Assembly (NCBI GenBank): GCA_007133055.1
Contig: SLNM01000089.1
Coordinates: forward strand, 1 to 16,038
Length of the DNA: 16,038 nucleotides
Source: Lentisphaeria bacterium
GTDB taxonomy: Bacteria > Verrucomicrobiota > Lentisphaeria > Oligosphaerales > PUNB01
Reading direction: 5' to 3'
In this document: positions 7,215 through 14,448 of the stretch, one piece after another
Position numbering within the stretch: the stretch's first letter is position 1
Layout of the letters: each line of letters begins with the position of its first letter
The notes under the pieces: model-generated
The model's input: only the letters and a program-made list of their open reading frames with translations
What the model was told of the DNA's origin: nothing
Database searches by the model: none
Made by a program: the position numbers and the translations under genes

Positions 7215-9059
7215 TTATCGCTTGTCAATGGCATGAAACTTGCAAAGCGAATGGCAGACCCCGCATTTGATGCATTTATCCTGGTCAATTTCATGTTTCT
7301 CCCGACGCTGTCCGCTGATACAGTCTACCGGACAGTTGCGAGCGCACAGAGTGCAGCCGACGCAATCGTCATTGATCACGTATGAAATCAGATGCCGGCA
7401 TACACCGGCCCGGCACTTTTTATCTTCGATATGCTCCCGGTACTCGTCCTCGAACTGGAGCATGGTCGACAAAACCGGGTTGGGCGAGGTCTGGCCAAGC
7501 CCGCACAAAGCGGTGTCTTTGATGGTGTGGGAAAGATTCTTCAGCTTGGCCAGTGTTTCCTGGGTGCCGCGACCGGCGCAGACTTCCGTCAGCATCTCGT
7601 GCAGTCGCTTGTTGCCGATCCGGCAGGGAGTGCATTTGCCGCATGATTCGTCCAGGGTGAAGTCCAGGAAAAACTTAGCCACGTTGACCATGCAGTCATC
7701 AGAATCCATGACAATCATGCCTCCGGAGCCCATCATCGAATCGAGCGCCCTCAGGGTCTCGTAGGTGATGGGAGTTTGCAGATGGTCTGCTTTCAGGCAG
7801 CCGCCGGAGGGACCGCCGGTCTGCACCGCCTTGAATTCCCTGCCGTCTCGGATGCCGCCGCCGACACCGTAGACAATGTCGTGGAGAGTGGCTCCCATCG
7901 GCACTTCAACCAGGCCAACCTTGCTGACTTTTCCGGCCAGGGCAAACACCTTGGTGCCGGTGCATTCAGGCAGGCCGATTTGTTTGAACCAGTCGGCGCC
8001 GCGTCGAATAATCGCCGGTACGTTGGCGAAGGTTTCCACATTGTTAACCACGGTCGGAGCCTTCCACAGGCCGGAAACCGCCGGAAACGGCGGCTTGAAG
8101 GTAGGTTCGCCGCGATGTCCTTCGATCGAGTGGATCAACGCCGTTTCCTCGCCGCAGACAAAAGCGCCGGCGCCGTATTTGATATCAATGTCGAACGAAA
8201 ACTTTCCGCCCATTATGCCGGAGCCGAGAAAGCCGTTTTCACGAGCTTGCTCGATGGCCTTGCGCAACCGCTTGATGGCCAGTGGGTATTCGGCTCTGAT
8301 GTAGATTATCCCCTGGCTGGCACCGACCGCGTAGCCGGCAATCGCCATGGCCTCGAGCACGCAATGCGGATCGCCCTCCAGCACCGCCCGGTCCATGAAG
8401 GCGCCGGGGTCACCCTCGTCGGCGTTGCAAACCACGAATTTATCCCGGGCTTTCCGGGCCGCCGCGAACCCCCATTTCATACCGGTCGGGAATCCGCCGC
8501 CGCCGCGTCCGCGCAATCCGGACTCTCTGACTTCCCCGCCCACCTCCTCCGGCGACATCTCAGTCAAAGCCCGGGCCAGTCCCTGATAGCCGCCGGCGAT
8601 CAGATACGAATCGAGATTCTCCGGGTCGATGCGTCCGCTGTTGCGCAACACCACCCGCGCCTGCAATGCACCGTTGGTGTTCTCCTCGTTTTCCGGACAG
8701 TACCAGGTTCGCTCCAGGACTTCAACGCCCGCCGCTTCATAGGGGCCTGCCTCGATTATCGCCGCCGCCTGACCTGGAACAACGTTGCCGTAGAGTGTCA
8801 TGGTGCCCTCGACACCGTCGACCACCTCGATCGAAGGCTCGCTGTGGCACAGGCCCATGCAGCCGGTCTCAACCACTTCGAACACATCCTGCAAATCGCG
8901 GCGTGAAATTTCCTCGCGCAAAGCCGCCAGCACCGGCTCAGTGTCGGCGGCGATGCCGCAGGTGCCCATCGACACTAAAATGCGTGTGCGCGGCCCCTTG
9001 GCCTGACGCATTCCCAACTCCAAAGCGTGCTCGCGCAAATGCTTGGCATTCTCGATCAT
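7215..9059 (-). CDS. hydB: [FeFe] hydrogenase NADH/FMN-binding subunit HydB (NuoF-like)
   Basis: The 614-residue protein oxidises or reduces NAD(H) and passes electrons to HydA. An N-terminal thioredoxin-like [2Fe-2S] domain shows C34, C67 and C71 (GTCGIA, CMGLC); the first cysteine of the usual CxxxxC pair is replaced (S30). The NuoF-like core has the FMN-binding GLRGRGGGGFPTG (181-193) and the NADH-site CNADEGDPGAF (211-221). The N3-type [4Fe-4S] ligands are ESCGKCTPCR (C473, C476, C479) with C519. The C-terminus adds two ferredoxin motifs (CVGCTLCARNCP 566-577, CIKCGVCHSLCK 596-607), the fusion typical of HydB from bifurcating hydrogenases and absent from respiratory NuoF. The ATG at 9059 follows a GGAAGG Shine-Dalgarno; a longer frame would run back into hydC. 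It starts 40 bp after hydC and ends 45 bp before hydA. Confidence 0.96.
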   Translation of the reverse strand: MIENAKHLREHALELGMRQAKGPRTRILVSMGTCGIAADTEPVLAALREEISRRDLQDVFEVVETGCMGLCHSEPSIEVVDGVEGTMTLYGNVVPGQAAAIIEAGPYEAAGVEVLERTWYCPENEENTNGALQARVVLRNSGRIDPENLDSYLIAGGYQGLARALTEMSPEEVGGEVRESGLRGRGGGGFPTGMKWGFAAARKARDKFVVCNADEGDPGAFMDRAVLEGDPHCVLEAMAIAGYAVGASQGIIYIRAEYPLAIKRLRKAIEQARENGFLGSGIMGGKFSFDIDIKYGAGAFVCGEETALIHSIEGHRGEPTFKPPFPAVSGLWKAPTVVNNVETFANVPAIIRRGADWFKQIGLPECTGTKVFALAGKVSKVGLVEVPMGATLHDIVYGVGGGIRDGREFKAVQTGGPSGGCLKADHLQTPITYETLRALDSMMGSGGMIVMDSDDCMVNVAKFFLDFTLDESCGKCTPCRIGNKRLHEMLTEVCAGRGTQETLAKLKNLSHTIKDTALCGLGQTSPNPVLSTMLQFEDEYREHIEDKKCRAGVCRHLISYVINDDCVGCTLCARNCPVDCISGQRREKHEIDQDKCIKCGVCHSLCKFHAIDKR

Positions 9060-9099
9060 TCTTCTGGCCTTCCTAGCTGAAATTCTCTGAAAATCAAAT

Positions 9100-9636
9100 C
9101 TATTGACAGTCGTTGATAATGTCGGGAACCTTGTCGGGCGCAACGTTGCCGTAAACTTTGTCGTTGACCATCACCACCGGGGCCAGGCTGCACGCGCCGA
9201 CGCAGCGCAGGCCGCCCAGAGAAAACTTGCCGTTCTCGGAGGTCTCGCCGTCATCGATTCCCAGATGACGCTTGAACTCCTCCAAAACACGGTCGGCGCC
9301 GCGGACAAAACAGGCGGTGCCCATGCAAACGTTGATGCGGTAGCGCCCCACCGGCACGGTGGTGAAATAGGAATAGAAGCTGATGACGCCGTAAACCTCC
9401 GACAAGTGCAGCCCAAGACGGTCGGCAACGAACAACTGGACACTTTCCGGCAGATAGCCGAACAACTCCTGCGCCTTGTGCAAACACTGGATCAGAAATC
9501 CCCGGTTCCTGTCCCGGTCATCGCCAAGGTTCAGTCCGGACATGTAGTCGGCCAGCTCCTGGCGTTTCTTCGGCTCCTGGTTGATTACGCCGTCCGACCC
9601 GATCGGGCCAGTCGGACGCACCCTGTTTTTAGTCAT
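9100..9636 (-). CDS. hydC: [FeFe] hydrogenase small [2Fe-2S] subunit HydC (NuoE-like)
   Basis: The 178-residue NuoE-type protein has an N-terminal helical part (about 20-95) and a C-terminal thioredoxin-like [2Fe-2S] domain. The ligands are C104 and C109 in CMGTACF, then C145 and C149 in CVGACSLAP. It passes electrons between the flavin of HydB and the rest of the complex. The family core VYGVISFYSYFTTVPVGRY (81-99) is intact and the length is normal for a HydC. It is the first gene of the hydCBA operon. I prefer the ATG at 9636 because GAGG lies 7 bases upstream; a GTG two codons earlier (9642) is the alternative. A promoter candidate and a Rex-box-like site lie about 100-150 bp upstream, and rex itself is divergent. 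Confidence 0.95.
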   Translation of the reverse strand: MTKNRVRPTGPIGSDGVINQEPKKRQELADYMSGLNLGDDRDRNRGFLIQCLHKAQELFGYLPESVQLFVADRLGLHLSEVYGVISFYSYFTTVPVGRYRINVCMGTACFVRGADRVLEEFKRHLGIDDGETSENGKFSLGGLRCVGACSLAPVVMVNDKVYGNVAPDKVPDIINDCQ

Positions 9637-9694
9637 GATCACGCCTCGGGTTAATCATATACACTTCTATGTCCTGCACCTTTGACTGCCGCAT

Positions 9695-9724
9695 CACCGG
9701 GCCGTGGCCGGCTGCGCAGCGGTG
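9695..9724 (-). other. GC-rich structured leader in the hydC 5' UTR
   Basis: CACCG (9695-9699) and CGGTG (9720-9724) can close a loop that contains a GCTGCGCAGC palindrome (9711-9720, overlapping the closing stem by one base) and a GGCC/GGCC mini-hairpin. It would lie just after the predicted transcription start of hydC. No known riboswitch is recognised. Confidence 0.25.
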
Positions 9725-9733
9725 TCGAGGTTT

Positions 9734-9761
9734 AACATACCCGGCCCGCCCCCTTTTGCAA
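9734..9761 (-). promoter_or_regulatory. Candidate hydCBA promoter
   Basis: On the minus strand, TTGCAA (9756-9761) as -35 and TATGTT (9734-9739) as -10 are 16 bp apart; each matches the sigma-70 consensus at 4 of 6 bases. The start would fall near 9727, giving a leader of about 90 nt. It is the best pair I could find in the gap and abuts the Rex-box-like site. Confidence 0.4.
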
Positions 9762-9767
9762 GAGATA

Positions 9768-9785
9768 TTGTGAAAAGTTTCCCAT
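9768..9785. promoter_or_regulatory. Rex-box-like operator upstream of hydC
   Basis: TTGTGAAAAGTTTCCCAT matches the Rex operator pattern TTGTGA-N6-TCACAA perfectly in the left half and at 4 of 6 bases in the right half. It sits 6 bp upstream of the -35 of the hydC promoter candidate, with the rex gene divergent, so repression of hydCBA when NADH is low is likely. Inferred from the known Rex consensus. Confidence 0.5.
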
Positions 9786-9914
9786 GAAACTTGCAATCCG
9801 CGGACGAAGAGTCATATTCAGGTTGTGTTATGGTGAATAAGCTTGAAAAAAAAGGCTCTTGCTCAAAACGAGTGGGTAGTTAATAGTTTTCTTAGACTTT
9901 GTAAGTAACAGCTT

Positions 9915-10005
9915 GGTTTCAGGTTTCAGGTTTCAGGTTTCAGGTTTCAGGTTTCAGGTTTCAGGTTTCAGGTTTCAGGTTTCAGGTTTCAGGTTTCAGG
10001 TTTCA
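9915..10005 (+). repeat. Perfect tandem array of 13 GGTTTCA heptamers
   Basis: Thirteen consecutive, identical GGTTTCA units fill 9915-10005 without a mismatch. Perfect identity implies recent expansion or homogenisation. It lies between the hyd regulatory region and rex and is not a CRISPR array, since there are no spacers. Two units of the same heptamer occur at 108-121. Confidence 0.97.
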
Positions 10006-10009
10006 GGTT

Positions 10010-10039
10010 GGTTCAGGGTTCAGGGTTCAGGGTTCAGGG
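10010..10039 (+). repeat. GGGTTCA heptamers forming a predicted G-quadruplex motif
   Basis: After a GGTT junction (10006-10009) the array changes to a sister heptamer, GGGTTCA, which differs from GGTTTCA by one base. Four GGG tracts (10016-10018, 10023-10025, 10030-10032, 10037-10039) are each separated by TTCA. This fits the canonical G3-N1-7 quadruplex rule on the rex coding strand, about 150 bp upstream of its start. Confidence 0.8.
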
Positions 10040-10190
10040 CAGCACGAACAATCAAAATTCACAATAATCCCGTTGGTTACACTTAAACTATCTGCTTCGT
10101 CGGTATTGGGCATGAAGACGGCCACAATATGCCCACAAATTCTGTTGACGAGGCAAAACAACATAGTCCACAGACAAAGGGGAAGCAGAC

Positions 10191-10802
10191 ATGACCGCAG
10201 CCAATCGAGAAACCGTAAATCGACTTTCCAACTATCGGAAGGTATTGATCAAGCTGAAATCGCTTGGTTTTCAGAAGGTTTTTTCGGACAACCTAGCCGA
10301 CGCCCTCGGGGTTTCGGCCGCTCAGGTGCGCAAGGATTTCTCGCTGTTTGGCCTGACCGGCAACAAGAAGGGTGGCTACCAGGTTTGCTATCTGATCGAT
10401 AAGCTCAACGAGATTCTCGGCAAGCATGAAGAGCAGCGGATTATCATTGTCGGATGCGGAAAACTGGGCAATGCTCTGATGGGGCACAATCGCTTCGTAC
10501 GCGAAGGGATCAAGGTCGTGGCCGGTTTCGACACTGACCCTGCAATCATCGATCCCGAAGCCCGTGTACCGATTCACGATCTTAGTACGCTGCCGGAGTT
10601 CGTGGCCGGAGAGCATGTCCGTATCGCTATTATGACCGTCCCCGAAGGGGCTGCCAACCATGTCTATGAGATACTGCTGGAAAGCGACATTCGCGGCATT
10701 CTCAACTTCACCCCGGTACAGTTGAAAGGGAACGAACACTGCGTGGTCCACAACGTGAATCTGGCTCTGGAAATAGAGAATCTCTTCTATTTCACCAAAT
10801 AA
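10191..10802 (+). CDS. rex: Redox-sensing transcriptional repressor Rex
   Basis: The 203-residue protein has normal length for Rex, which senses the NADH/NAD+ ratio and leaves DNA when NADH is high. Residues 1-80 form the winged-helix domain, with the recognition helix and family-typical VSAAQVRKDFSLFG (41-54) and GGYQVCYLID (61-70). Residues 82-203 are the Rossmann domain, with GCGKLG (88-93), an acidic strand end at FDTD (113-116), IMTVPE (147-152) and NFTPVQL (172-178). The C-terminal helix contributes to the domain-swapped dimer. Most Rex proteins have GxGNLG, so K91 in place of Asn is a small variation. The ATG at 10191 follows AGGGGAAG. Divergence from hydCBA and a Rex-box-like site near hydC suggest it controls the hydrogenase. 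Only a half-site (TTCACAA, 10058-10064) is visible before rex itself. Confidence 0.96.
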   Translation: MTAANRETVNRLSNYRKVLIKLKSLGFQKVFSDNLADALGVSAAQVRKDFSLFGLTGNKKGGYQVCYLIDKLNEILGKHEEQRIIIVGCGKLGNALMGHNRFVREGIKVVAGFDTDPAIIDPEARVPIHDLSTLPEFVAGEHVRIAIMTVPEGAANHVYEILLESDIRGILNFTPVQLKGNEHCVVHNVNLALEIENLFYFTK

Positions 10803-10852
10803 AGCCGGGTCGATTATGCCGTTGGCCAGATTAATACAAGCCAGGCATCGTT

Positions 10853-11216
10853 TCAGCGGCGGTCGGTCTGGCGCGGCACCACGTCGCATGTTTCCATGTA
10901 CCACTTTAGCAAACGCTGCCGCAAGAGCGCCAGGACATCGTTCATGGCGGGATCATCGATCAGGTTGTTTTGCTCTCCGGGGTCGCGCTGCAAATCGAAC
11001 AGCTCGTCTTTCTCATACAGCCGATGGACGCAAGGGAGTGTCTTTGGGCGGCTTGACAACCAGAGGCACACGGGCCAGGCAATCCTCCATAGTGTTCTGG
11101 GTTTTTTCGACCAGGGCGTCAAGATTTGGTGTCAGAGCCGCCGGATTGCCGAGGCGCCCGAGCACATCGCCTCGCCACTGGTCTGGGTTGAAAATGATTA
11201 TGTGCGGTTTTTTCAT
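10853..11216 (-). pseudogene. Sulfatase (arylsulfatase family) remnant with internal deletions and a frameshift
   Basis: Three pieces of a type I sulfatase are joined. The N-terminus (36 residues, 11216-11109) begins HIIIFNPDQWRGDVLG and reaches TPNLDALV. A middle piece (from 11108) contains TMEDCLARVPLVVKPP, which in intact relatives lies far downstream. A C-terminal piece in another frame contains HRLYEKDELFDLQRDPGEQN and runs to the stop at 10853. Intact relatives are roughly 450-500 residues, but only about 120 codons remain, and the C-x-P-x-R formylglycine site is gone, so no activity is possible. The in-frame product from the ATG would stop at 11013. The start overlaps the stop of the upstream gene by ATGA, showing that an intact sulfatase once belonged to the beta-galactosidase operon. 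A programmed frameshift is unlikely because most of the domain is missing. Confidence 0.88.
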
Positions 11217-12373
11217 TCCATTAATCTTTGCAAATACTGCGGGTCGCACTCGCTGAGAACAACGCTGCCTTCGATCCCGTAGAGCCGGCATTCGAAGCGC
11301 AGAGGAATGCCTAGTTCCCGGTCCACCCAGACTGTGGCTGACTCGGCCAGCCCGAACGGCCCCTCGAACTGATTGTCCCGGTCGAAAATTCGGTTGTACA
11401 CCGTCATCGATACCGGTATGGCAAGAGCGGTTCCGTTCCATTCCTCCAATGATTGGTGGCCGATGATTGTCCTAATCACCTCGACCGCCTCGGTCCGAGT
11501 TTTTTCCGGCATGTATTCTGCGGCCAGGGATTCCAGGCTGTCACCGCTGGTCAGGCTGACCGGAACCGCATAGCGCAGGATAATATCGCATCGGACCGCG
11601 GTCCGAGTCAGCTCCGCCCCGCTGACGGCAAGTGTCAATTGTTCCTCGCCGGTCGGAGTGAAGCGGGCGGCGTAGATGCTGGAATCACCCTTGCGAATGG
11701 CGGCGAGATAAAAGGGCTGCGTCGGCGGGCCGGAATCGCCGGTGAATTTCTCCTCCAGTCTATGGAACACAGTCAGCAGGTCAACCAGGTTTTCACCGGC
11801 CTGTATGGGCGGAATTGGACCGCGCATTGTAAACTTGGGATCGGCCGAGCTGCCTTGCAGGTAATCGCCAATGCGACTGATCACCCCGTCGGACGATGGC
11901 CTGGCCCGCGTCATCAGCAGCAGGCCGGGAGCCGGGAAGTCGATTAGAATGTCGGGAAACTGATTCTTCCAGCGCACCGCCCGCCAGGGCTGGCCGGTCT
12001 TCGGATCAAGATAGGCTTCCATGTAGTACTCGGGCGCCAGCCAGATTTGCATAAGAGCCGACAGCGCCAGAACTTCCCGCCCTTCCCTCTCCCGATACAG
12101 TCTGCGAGCCTGTTCATGCTCGCTCTGGTAGGGCATTTTGGCGGCAATCTCATGCCACTGCCCATAGCGATAGTTCACAACCGCCCTGCCCCTGAGCAGC
12201 GCAGAGTCGGTTCGATAGACCAGACGGCGCGCGGGCACTTGCCGGTCGGTGCCCTCGATCGGCCCGGTCTCCTCCTCCGGTCGGTGCCGACACCACCGCA
12301 TTAGAAGTGCCAGACCCAACAGGCAGACGACCAGCAGCGAAAGCCGGAACAGGTGTTTGCGCCTGGTTTTCAT
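11213..12373 (-). CDS. Membrane-anchored or exported protein of unknown function, LysM-like segment
   Basis: I do not recognise this 386-residue protein. It begins with a basic stretch and one hydrophobic segment (residues 8-26, LFRLSLLVVCLLGLALLM), then a charged, Pro/Glu-rich linker, so most of it probably lies outside the cytoplasm as an anchored protein. The rest is mixed alpha/beta. Residues 269-320 (SGDSLESLAAEY, later EWNGTALAIP) resemble a LysM module, in which GDSL, a helix pair, Asn-Gly and a final IP strand recur; this is a visual match only. The end (TVWVDRELGIPLRFECRLYG) looks like beta strands. Its ATG overlaps the beta-galactosidase stop (ATGA at 12370-12373) and its stop overlaps the sulfatase start (ATGA at 11213-11216), so translation is coupled on both sides. 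It may help with cell-surface glycan use, but that is inference from neighbours. Confidence 0.75.
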   Translation of the reverse strand: MKTRRKHLFRLSLLVVCLLGLALLMRWCRHRPEEETGPIEGTDRQVPARRLVYRTDSALLRGRAVVNYRYGQWHEIAAKMPYQSEHEQARRLYREREGREVLALSALMQIWLAPEYYMEAYLDPKTGQPWRAVRWKNQFPDILIDFPAPGLLLMTRARPSSDGVISRIGDYLQGSSADPKFTMRGPIPPIQAGENLVDLLTVFHRLEEKFTGDSGPPTQPFYLAAIRKGDSSIYAARFTPTGEEQLTLAVSGAELTRTAVRCDIILRYAVPVSLTSGDSLESLAAEYMPEKTRTEAVEVIRTIIGHQSLEEWNGTALAIPVSMTVYNRIFDRDNQFEGPFGLAESATVWVDRELGIPLRFECRLYGIEGSVVLSECDPQYLQRLME

Positions 12374-14424
12374 TTGCTCAATACCATAGTTCCGTAGGGC
12401 GCCAGAGTGAGAGAGGCAGCCACTTTGCCGCCGGTCAGAAGATCAGTGTAGGCTGCGTCAAGCTCGAGTTTGGCGGGAGCATCGTTGAAGTTCATCAGAA
12501 ATACATACTGACCGGTATCATCTCCCCTGGCCTGGGCGCTGACCCCCTCGGGAAGCTCGATGCCGATCGCCCGGGTCAGCGACAACTGCTTGATCTGGGC
12601 TCGATAAAATGCTTCCAGGAAGGCGTCCTCGGCCCGGCCTGCCAGGTAGTAGGCTTTCCCCTTGCCATGCCGGTTTACAGTCAGTGCCGGGCTGCCGGCA
12701 AAATAGTCGCCGGCAAAGGTGGCCAGAACCTTGCACCCCTCGGGGTGAACCACCGAACAGGTGTCAACGGCTTTGTAGGAACCACGCATCTCCAGGCCAT
12801 TGTTGTCGGCCATGGCGACTTCCACTGATTCATGCGGGAAGTAGCTTTGGCTTTCCTCCTCCCAGACTCCGAAAACCTGGCGCAGGCCATTGCCGGGAAC
12901 ACCGCCCAGAAAACAGAGGTCGGACTGGTCGACCACGGCGCTCCAATAAGTCATGAGGGCGGTGCCGCCCGCTTCAATGTATTGCGCCAGCTTATCGGCA
13001 AAGCCCGGTCTGAGCATATATACCATGGGCGCCACCACCAGTCTGTAGGCACCAAGGTCGCAGGTTTGATCGATCACGTCCACCGACACACCGGCGTTCC
13101 AGAAGGGACGATAGTGAGCAAGGCAGTCCTGACGGTATTTCACGTTATCTCCGAGATAGACCCTGGCGCCGCTGTTCAAGGCCCATTCGTTTTCCCAGTC
13201 AAGAACCAGCGCCACTTCGGCATCGACCCCGCAGCCAACAACTCGATCAAGCCTGGCCAAAGCTCTGCCGACCTCCGCCACCTCGCGAAATTCGCGGGTA
13301 TGCTCATGCCCGGCATGGTCGACCACGGCACCGTGAAATTTCTCCATGCAGCCTCGACTCTTACGCCATTGAAAGTATTGCACGGTGTCGGAACCGTGGG
13401 CCACTGCCTGCAGACTCGACAGCAAATGCATGCCGGGACGCTTGCGTTTCTTGACCCGGCCGCGGGTGGGGATGCTGGGCACGCTTTCCATCAGCATAAA
13501 TGGCCGCCCTCCTTTCATGCTTCGGTTGATGTCGTGCAAGAGCGCTATCCGCGCCGCTTCCAGGGTGTCGTCGCCGGTTTCGTGCCAGGCAGGGTAGGAA
13601 TCCCATGAAACCACATCCACCGCGCGGGCAAAGGCCCAGTAGTCAAGCGTGCTTGAACCGGTCATGAAGTTGGTGGTGACCGGAATCTCCGGCGTCAGCT
13701 CCCTGAGCGGCTCGGCTTCGGTCTGGAAAAAATCGATGGTCTGAGCCGTCTTGAACCGCTCCCAGTCAAGCATCAGGCCATGGATGCCACGGTCGGTGGG
13801 CTGGATACTCTGCCAGTCGGTAAAGGTATGCGACCAGAACGAACTCCAGTAGGCGTGGTTAAGCCTGTCAAGATCGTTGTTGTATCGAACTTTCAGCCAT
13901 TTTCGAAAAGCCGCATAGCACAGCTCACAGTGGCAGTCTCCGCCATTGTATTCGTTGGAGACGTGCCAGACCAGAAGGGCTGAATGCTCACGGTAGCGCG
14001 AAGCTAGTTTTCGATTGATAATCCGGCATTTCTCCCGATAGACCGGCGAAGTGCGGCAGTGGTTGTGCCGACCACCATGCGCCTGCCGCGTGCCGTCGGC
14101 GTTGACCCGGCAAACTTCCGGGTAGGTCCGGCTCAGCCATGCCGGTTTCGAGCCGCTAGGTGTGGCCAGCACCGCAAAGGCTCCGTGGTCCGCCAGCTTG
14201 TCCATGATCGTGTCAAGCCAGCCGAACTCAAACTGTCCCTCGGCAGGTTCCAGGGAGGACCAGGCGAAAATTCCCACCGACATGGCGTTGCAGCCTGCCA
14301 ACTTCAGCAGGCGCATATCCTCGTCCCAGACTTCAGGAGTCCTTGCCCACTGGTCGGGATTGTAGTCGCCACCGTGCAAAACATGGGGGAATTTTGGGTT
14401 GATCGCCGGAAAACGCTTAGGCAT
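12370..14424 (-). CDS. Beta-galactosidase, glycoside hydrolase family 42
   Basis: The 684-residue protein has normal length for GH42, whose members cleave terminal beta-galactosides with retention. The TIM-barrel domain opens with HGGDYNPDQW (17-26). The acid/base is E158 in WHVSNEYNGGDC and the nucleophile is E313 in FMLMESVPS. The structural zinc cysteines of the family are present: C123 (HNHCRTSP) plus C164, C166 and C169 (CHCELC). The trimerisation-type domain (about 390-600) and a C-terminal beta domain ending APYGTMVLSK follow. No signal peptide is seen, so it acts in the cytoplasm on imported oligosaccharides. The ATG at 14424 is preceded by AAGGAG at 6 bases; an ATG at 14448 lies in the direct repeat of the mobile element and has no ribosome site. 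It heads the coupled run with the unknown membrane protein and the sulfatase remnant. Confidence 0.95.
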   Translation of the reverse strand: MPKRFPAINPKFPHVLHGGDYNPDQWARTPEVWDEDMRLLKLAGCNAMSVGIFAWSSLEPAEGQFEFGWLDTIMDKLADHGAFAVLATPSGSKPAWLSRTYPEVCRVNADGTRQAHGGRHNHCRTSPVYREKCRIINRKLASRYREHSALLVWHVSNEYNGGDCHCELCYAAFRKWLKVRYNNDLDRLNHAYWSSFWSHTFTDWQSIQPTDRGIHGLMLDWERFKTAQTIDFFQTEAEPLRELTPEIPVTTNFMTGSSTLDYWAFARAVDVVSWDSYPAWHETGDDTLEAARIALLHDINRSMKGGRPFMLMESVPSIPTRGRVKKRKRPGMHLLSSLQAVAHGSDTVQYFQWRKSRGCMEKFHGAVVDHAGHEHTREFREVAEVGRALARLDRVVGCGVDAEVALVLDWENEWALNSGARVYLGDNVKYRQDCLAHYRPFWNAGVSVDVIDQTCDLGAYRLVVAPMVYMLRPGFADKLAQYIEAGGTALMTYWSAVVDQSDLCFLGGVPGNGLRQVFGVWEEESQSYFPHESVEVAMADNNGLEMRGSYKAVDTCSVVHPEGCKVLATFAGDYFAGSPALTVNRHGKGKAYYLAGRAEDAFLEAFYRAQIKQLSLTRAIGIELPEGVSAQARGDDTGQYVFLMNFNDAPAKLELDAAYTDLLTGGKVAASLTLAPYGTMVLSK

Positions 14425-14438
14425 GGAAGGCTCCTTAT

Positions 14439-14448
14439 GGTTAATCAT
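14439..14448. repeat. Direct repeat GGTTAATCAT flanking element copy C (left)
   Basis: A perfect match to 14574-14583; with one more base (T) on the outer side, 11 bp match. It lies just upstream of the beta-galactosidase ribosome binding site (minus strand) and is read as a target-site duplication half. Confidence 0.75.

Larger units (their letters stand above)
9637..10190. other. Divergent intergenic region between hydC and rex
   Basis: This 554-bp stretch has no coding region I can support. From the hydC side it holds a possible structured leader (9695-9724), a promoter candidate (9734-9761), a Rex-box-like site (9768-9785) overlapping a GTTTC/GAAAC inverted repeat (9777-9790), and an AT-rich tract with GAGTGGGTAG at 9870-9879. 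Then come the heptamer array (9915-10005), the G-tract array (10010-10039), and about 150 bp leading to rex. I saw no strong sigma-70 promoter for rex. Confidence 0.7.

Noticed and set aside
9915..10039. CRISPR array
   Set aside because: Units are 7 bp and directly adjacent with no unique spacers, and no cas gene is nearby; this is a simple tandem repeat.
10143..10163. TGTTG-N11-CAACA inverted repeat before rex as an autoregulatory Rex box
   Set aside because: The half-sites are spaced wrongly for the 18-bp Rex operator and do not match TTGTGA or TGTTAA well; only the site at 9768-9785 was kept.
10853..11216. Programmed frameshift giving a functional sulfatase
   Set aside because: Most of the catalytic domain, including the formylglycine motif, is absent, so restoring the frame would not give an enzyme.
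12832..13608. 258-residue plus-strand frame inside the beta-galactosidase gene
   Set aside because: It is antisense to a clearly conserved GH42 coding region and has no family resemblance of its own.
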